Shown in pieces: positions 61,558-64,000 of a stretch of DNA of 64,000 bases (positions are counted from its first letter, which is position 1; the number at the start of each line of letters is the position of its first letter). Source of the DNA: CAIZQW01 sp037133395 (lineage in GTDB: Bacteria > Verrucomicrobiota > Kiritimatiellia > RFP12 > UBA1067); NCBI GenBank assembly GCA_037133395.1, contig JBAXOG010000005.1, positions 1-64,000 of the forward strand. The letters are read 5' to 3'. The position numbers were made by a program, and so were the translations under genes. The notes beneath the pieces were generated by a model. It was not told where the DNA came from. It did no database searches and worked only from the letters and a program-made list of their open reading frames with translations.

Positions 61558-63909
61558 ATGTTTATGCTACAACGTGGGTTATGTTTGGTCGTTCTATTTG
61601 TGGTTGGAACGGCTTTTGGCGAAACGGTCAAAAAAGTGACGGTACGTGCGTTAGATAAATTTGGTACTGATGCCACGGACGTGTTGCAATATTGTAGCGT
61701 GAAAGAAGGTGATTCGTGTTCTCAGGAAGAGCTGACCAAGGGGCTCTCGAAAGATGTGCGGACGCTTTTGGATACCGAGCGCTTTGAAGATGTGAGCGCA
61801 GAGGTGGAAACCGGTTTCTCGGACGGCATTCATGTTATTTATTCCGTTAAGCGTCGTTATCGCTTCCAGGAACCCATTTCGATCCGTGGAAACGACTATA
61901 TGAGCGAAAGCAAGGTCCGGAAGTATGCTGAGTTGAAAAACGGCGATCCCATCGATGAACAAATCTTGGCCTCGAAAGTCAGTAAAATCCGCGACGAATA
62001 TATCAAGCGCTATTATCGGAATATCAAGGTCAGTGTGGTGATGGAGCCGATGACAAACAGTGTGGGTTCTGCTCAAGTCACTCTGATTATCAATGAAGGC
62101 GCACGCGAGAAGATACACGCTTTTAAGTTTCTCGATAACCCGTCGATTGACGCGGAAGAGCTGCGTTATTCCTTCGGTGACCTGCCGTGGTATGATCCGC
62201 GTGGATGGTTCAGTGAAAACATTGTGACGGAACAGGCACTGGAAGATGCCCGCCAGCAGGCCGAAGACGTGTATCAGAACAAGGGATTCTTAGATGCAAC
62301 GGTCGCCTCACCGGTGTCGAAAAAAGTGGGCGATGAAAAAGTCGATATGATTTTTAAGGTGACGGAAGGCGATTCCTATACGACGGAATCCACGGCCATT
62401 CGCGGCGTGAAGCTCTTCCCGGAAAACGATGTGCTGGCAGGTTCCCGTATGAAGAAGGATATGGTCTGCGGACGTCAAGCCGTGAACGACGCAGCAAAGG
62501 ATATCCAGGACTATTATGGTTCACGCGGGTATGTGGATACTGTGGTGCGCCCGTTAATCGATCCTGTGCCCGGTCGCCCAGGTCGTGCGATGATTACGTT
62601 TGAGGTGCACGAAGGGCAGCTTGCGTATATTCGTAATGTGGTGATTCGCGGCAACAACGAAACCAAGGACAAAGTGATCCGTCGCGAAGTCCTCGTCAGT
62701 CCGGGTGAAATCTTGAATGAGGTCCGCGCAGAGCGTAGTGAAGCGCGTCTGAAAAATTTGGGTTATTTCTCGGAAGTGCGTCACTATAACGAAAAGACCG
62801 ATGACCCCGGCAAGCGCGATCTGGTGTATGAAGTGAAGGAACAGCGTACCGGCAACTTCATGGTGGGGCTGGGTATTTCGACGGTGGACAGTATCTTCGG
62901 ATATGGCGAAATTTCGCAGAGCAACTTCGACATTTTAAACTGGCCGAATTTCAAGGGTGCCGGACAAAAGGCTCGCATGGGTGTTGAGTATGGTCCGCGT
63001 CGTCAAACAGCGGAAGCTTCTTGGACCGAACCTTGGCTCTTCAATCGTCCGTTGGCGCTCACCGTTGAAATGTATCGCCGGATGCGCTGGTTTGACCAGT
63101 ATGATGAAACGCGCACAGGTGCAAATGTTGGCCTCTCCTATCCGGTGCTGGTGGGCCGTCTGGGGTTCCGTTATACCCTCGAACAAGTGGAAATGGATGA
63201 TGTGAAGAACGGCGAATGGTTTAATGATCCGAACGTCCTTCATGCGCCTGGTACGGGTAAGAATTTTTGGAAGGATCAGGAGAATGAGTACAGCGGCAAT
63301 CTTAATAGCATCGGCCGTATCTATTGGTCAACCGATACGCGTGACCAGGCCTTTGTTCCGACCCGCGGGTATCAGTCCATGATTTTTGGCGATCTCTCGG
63401 AAGGGTTTCTCGGAGAAAACGAGTTTTATCGCGTCGGGCTTTCACATCGCCACTGGTTTGCCATGCCGTGGTGGAAGCATGTGCTGAGTTTGCGTGGCCG
63501 TGCTGAAACCGTGGATGCTTATAGCGGTGAACTGCCGGTCTACGAGAGTCTTTTCCTGGGCGGTCCGCGCACGATTCGCGGCGTAGAATATCGTGGCATG
63601 GGCCCAAAAATCTTTGCTGACAACAGCGACCATTATTCGACGACCGGCGGTAAGTCGCTCATTATGGCCACGGCGGAATATACGATCCCGGTATTCAAAG
63701 CTGTTCGGCTGGCGGTCTTTACGGATGCAGGTTCTTTGGGAGATGATGCGTTTGGTAAGGGCATGAACGGTGTGTGTGTTGCCGCAGGTGTGGGCTTACG
63801 CATTGATATTCCCGGCTTCCCGATTCGCTTCGACTTGGCCAAGCCCTTTATTACGGATGATGACTACACGAATGAAGAGATCTTCTCGTTCTCAATTGGT
63901 TTTGAATAA
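61558..63909 (+). CDS. bamA: Outer membrane protein assembly factor BamA
   Basis: 783-residue outer-membrane insertase. ATG 61558 follows AAAAAGGG and gives a signal peptide ending TAFGE; an in-frame TTG at 61525 is less likely. Five POTRA domains occupy roughly residues 23-420 (for example IRGNDYMSESKVRKYAELKN and VVIRGNNETKDKVIRREVLV), followed by the 16-strand Omp85 barrel with the L6 motif GGPRTIRGVEYRGMGP near residue 670. It proves a diderm envelope and marks the end of the glycan-degradation region. The C terminus reads FSFSIGFE, with Glu after the usual terminal Phe. Expected to fold beta-barrel proteins. Confidence 0.95.
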   Translation: MFMLQRGLCLVVLFVVGTAFGETVKKVTVRALDKFGTDATDVLQYCSVKEGDSCSQEELTKGLSKDVRTLLDTERFEDVSAEVETGFSDGIHVIYSVKRRYRFQEPISIRGNDYMSESKVRKYAELKNGDPIDEQILASKVSKIRDEYIKRYYRNIKVSVVMEPMTNSVGSAQVTLIINEGAREKIHAFKFLDNPSIDAEELRYSFGDLPWYDPRGWFSENIVTEQALEDARQQAEDVYQNKGFLDATVASPVSKKVGDEKVDMIFKVTEGDSYTTESTAIRGVKLFPENDVLAGSRMKKDMVCGRQAVNDAAKDIQDYYGSRGYVDTVVRPLIDPVPGRPGRAMITFEVHEGQLAYIRNVVIRGNNETKDKVIRREVLVSPGEILNEVRAERSEARLKNLGYFSEVRHYNEKTDDPGKRDLVYEVKEQRTGNFMVGLGISTVDSIFGYGEISQSNFDILNWPNFKGAGQKARMGVEYGPRRQTAEASWTEPWLFNRPLALTVEMYRRMRWFDQYDETRTGANVGLSYPVLVGRLGFRYTLEQVEMDDVKNGEWFNDPNVLHAPGTGKNFWKDQENEYSGNLNSIGRIYWSTDTRDQAFVPTRGYQSMIFGDLSEGFLGENEFYRVGLSHRHWFAMPWWKHVLSLRGRAETVDAYSGELPVYESLFLGGPRTIRGVEYRGMGPKIFADNSDHYSTTGGKSLIMATAEYTIPVFKAVRLAVFTDAGSLGDDAFGKGMNGVCVAAGVGLRIDIPGFPIRFDLAKPFITDDDYTNEEIFSFSIGFE

Positions 63910-63955
63910 TGGATGTTCGCAAACAGCTTAAGGTGGCTGTTGCAGAAAGGTTACA

Positions 63956-64000
63956 ATGAAGGTTACTCGTTTGATGATCGCGGTCATGTTGACCGCCATG
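63956..64000 (+). CDS. Start of a secreted protein (truncated by window end)
   Basis: GAAAGG at about 63945-63950 precedes ATG 63956. The 15 visible residues, MKVTRLMIAVMLTAM, look like a signal peptide. By position after bamA it could be an OmpH/Skp-type chaperone, but too little is visible to say. Confidence 0.5.
   Translation, partial: MKVTRLMIAVMLTAM

Noticed and set aside
1..64000. tRNA or rRNA genes
   Set aside because: No cloverleaf-type or conserved rRNA segment was noticed in the intergenic regions on reading; a tRNAscan-SE/Infernal run would settle it.

Overview
The window looks like chromosomal DNA of a diderm bacterium of the PVC group, most likely a Kiritimatiellota/Verrucomicrobiota polysaccharide degrader. 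That placement is inference from gene content: very large secreted autotransporter-repeat proteins, many secreted glycosidases and a sulfatase, hydrazine-synthase-alpha-like/cytochrome c fusions, a BamA gene, and CACGAAG-type intergenic palindromes. All real genes lie on the + strand except two decayed HTH fragments. I see no tRNA, rRNA, CRISPR array or intact insertion sequence.

Layout. 142-9357: surface repeat protein 1, then GH106, GH110-like and GH106 genes. 9405-12140: an AbiEi/AbiEii-like toxin-antitoxin pair bracketed by ~310-356 bp direct repeats that each carry a truncated HTH gene on the - strand. 12222-25247: surface protein 2, a LacI-family regulator, surface protein 3, sulfatase, GH95 and a sialate-O-acetylesterase-type esterase. 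25317-26474: an orphan gene leader and a second nucleotidyltransferase toxin module. 26704-36520: surface protein 4, another orphan leader, a DUF4160/DUF2442 pair, a GH110 lipoprotein and a giant propeller/cytochrome/FGE-like fusion. 36727-57229: surface protein 5, GH110, a divergent GH110-like protein, a second giant fusion, an esterase-propeller fusion and two GH127 enzymes. 57231-61421: tandem repeats, an AAA/DUF4143 ATPase, GH43 and a ThuA-like protein. 61494-64000: housekeeping outer-membrane assembly (bamA, then the start of a secreted protein).

How it may work together. Each of the five surface repeat proteins stands at or near the head of a run of secreted carbohydrate-active enzymes. 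All five end in the same short tail (PP[RK]GT[ML][VI][RQ][IF][FL]). Four of the five are preceded by a TTACGTAA palindrome exactly 13 bp upstream of a -35 box, and the only regulator in the window, a LacI-family protein, is encoded 2 bp before one of these sites. The enzymes (GH110 alpha-galactosidase type, GH95 alpha-fucosidase type, GH106 alpha-rhamnosidase type, GH127 beta-arabinofuranosidase type, GH43, sulfatase, acetylesterases) suggest attack on branched, sulfated and acetylated glycans rich in galactose, fucose and rhamnose. No sugar transporter or SusC/SusD pair is present, so uptake must be encoded elsewhere. The most unusual signals are the shared promoter/operator and C-terminal tail of the surface proteins with exchanged 3' modules, a leader hairpin with a compensatory base change, orphan copies of that leader beside toxin-antitoxin genes, a probable ATA start codon, and the duplicated giant fusions paired with GH110 genes.
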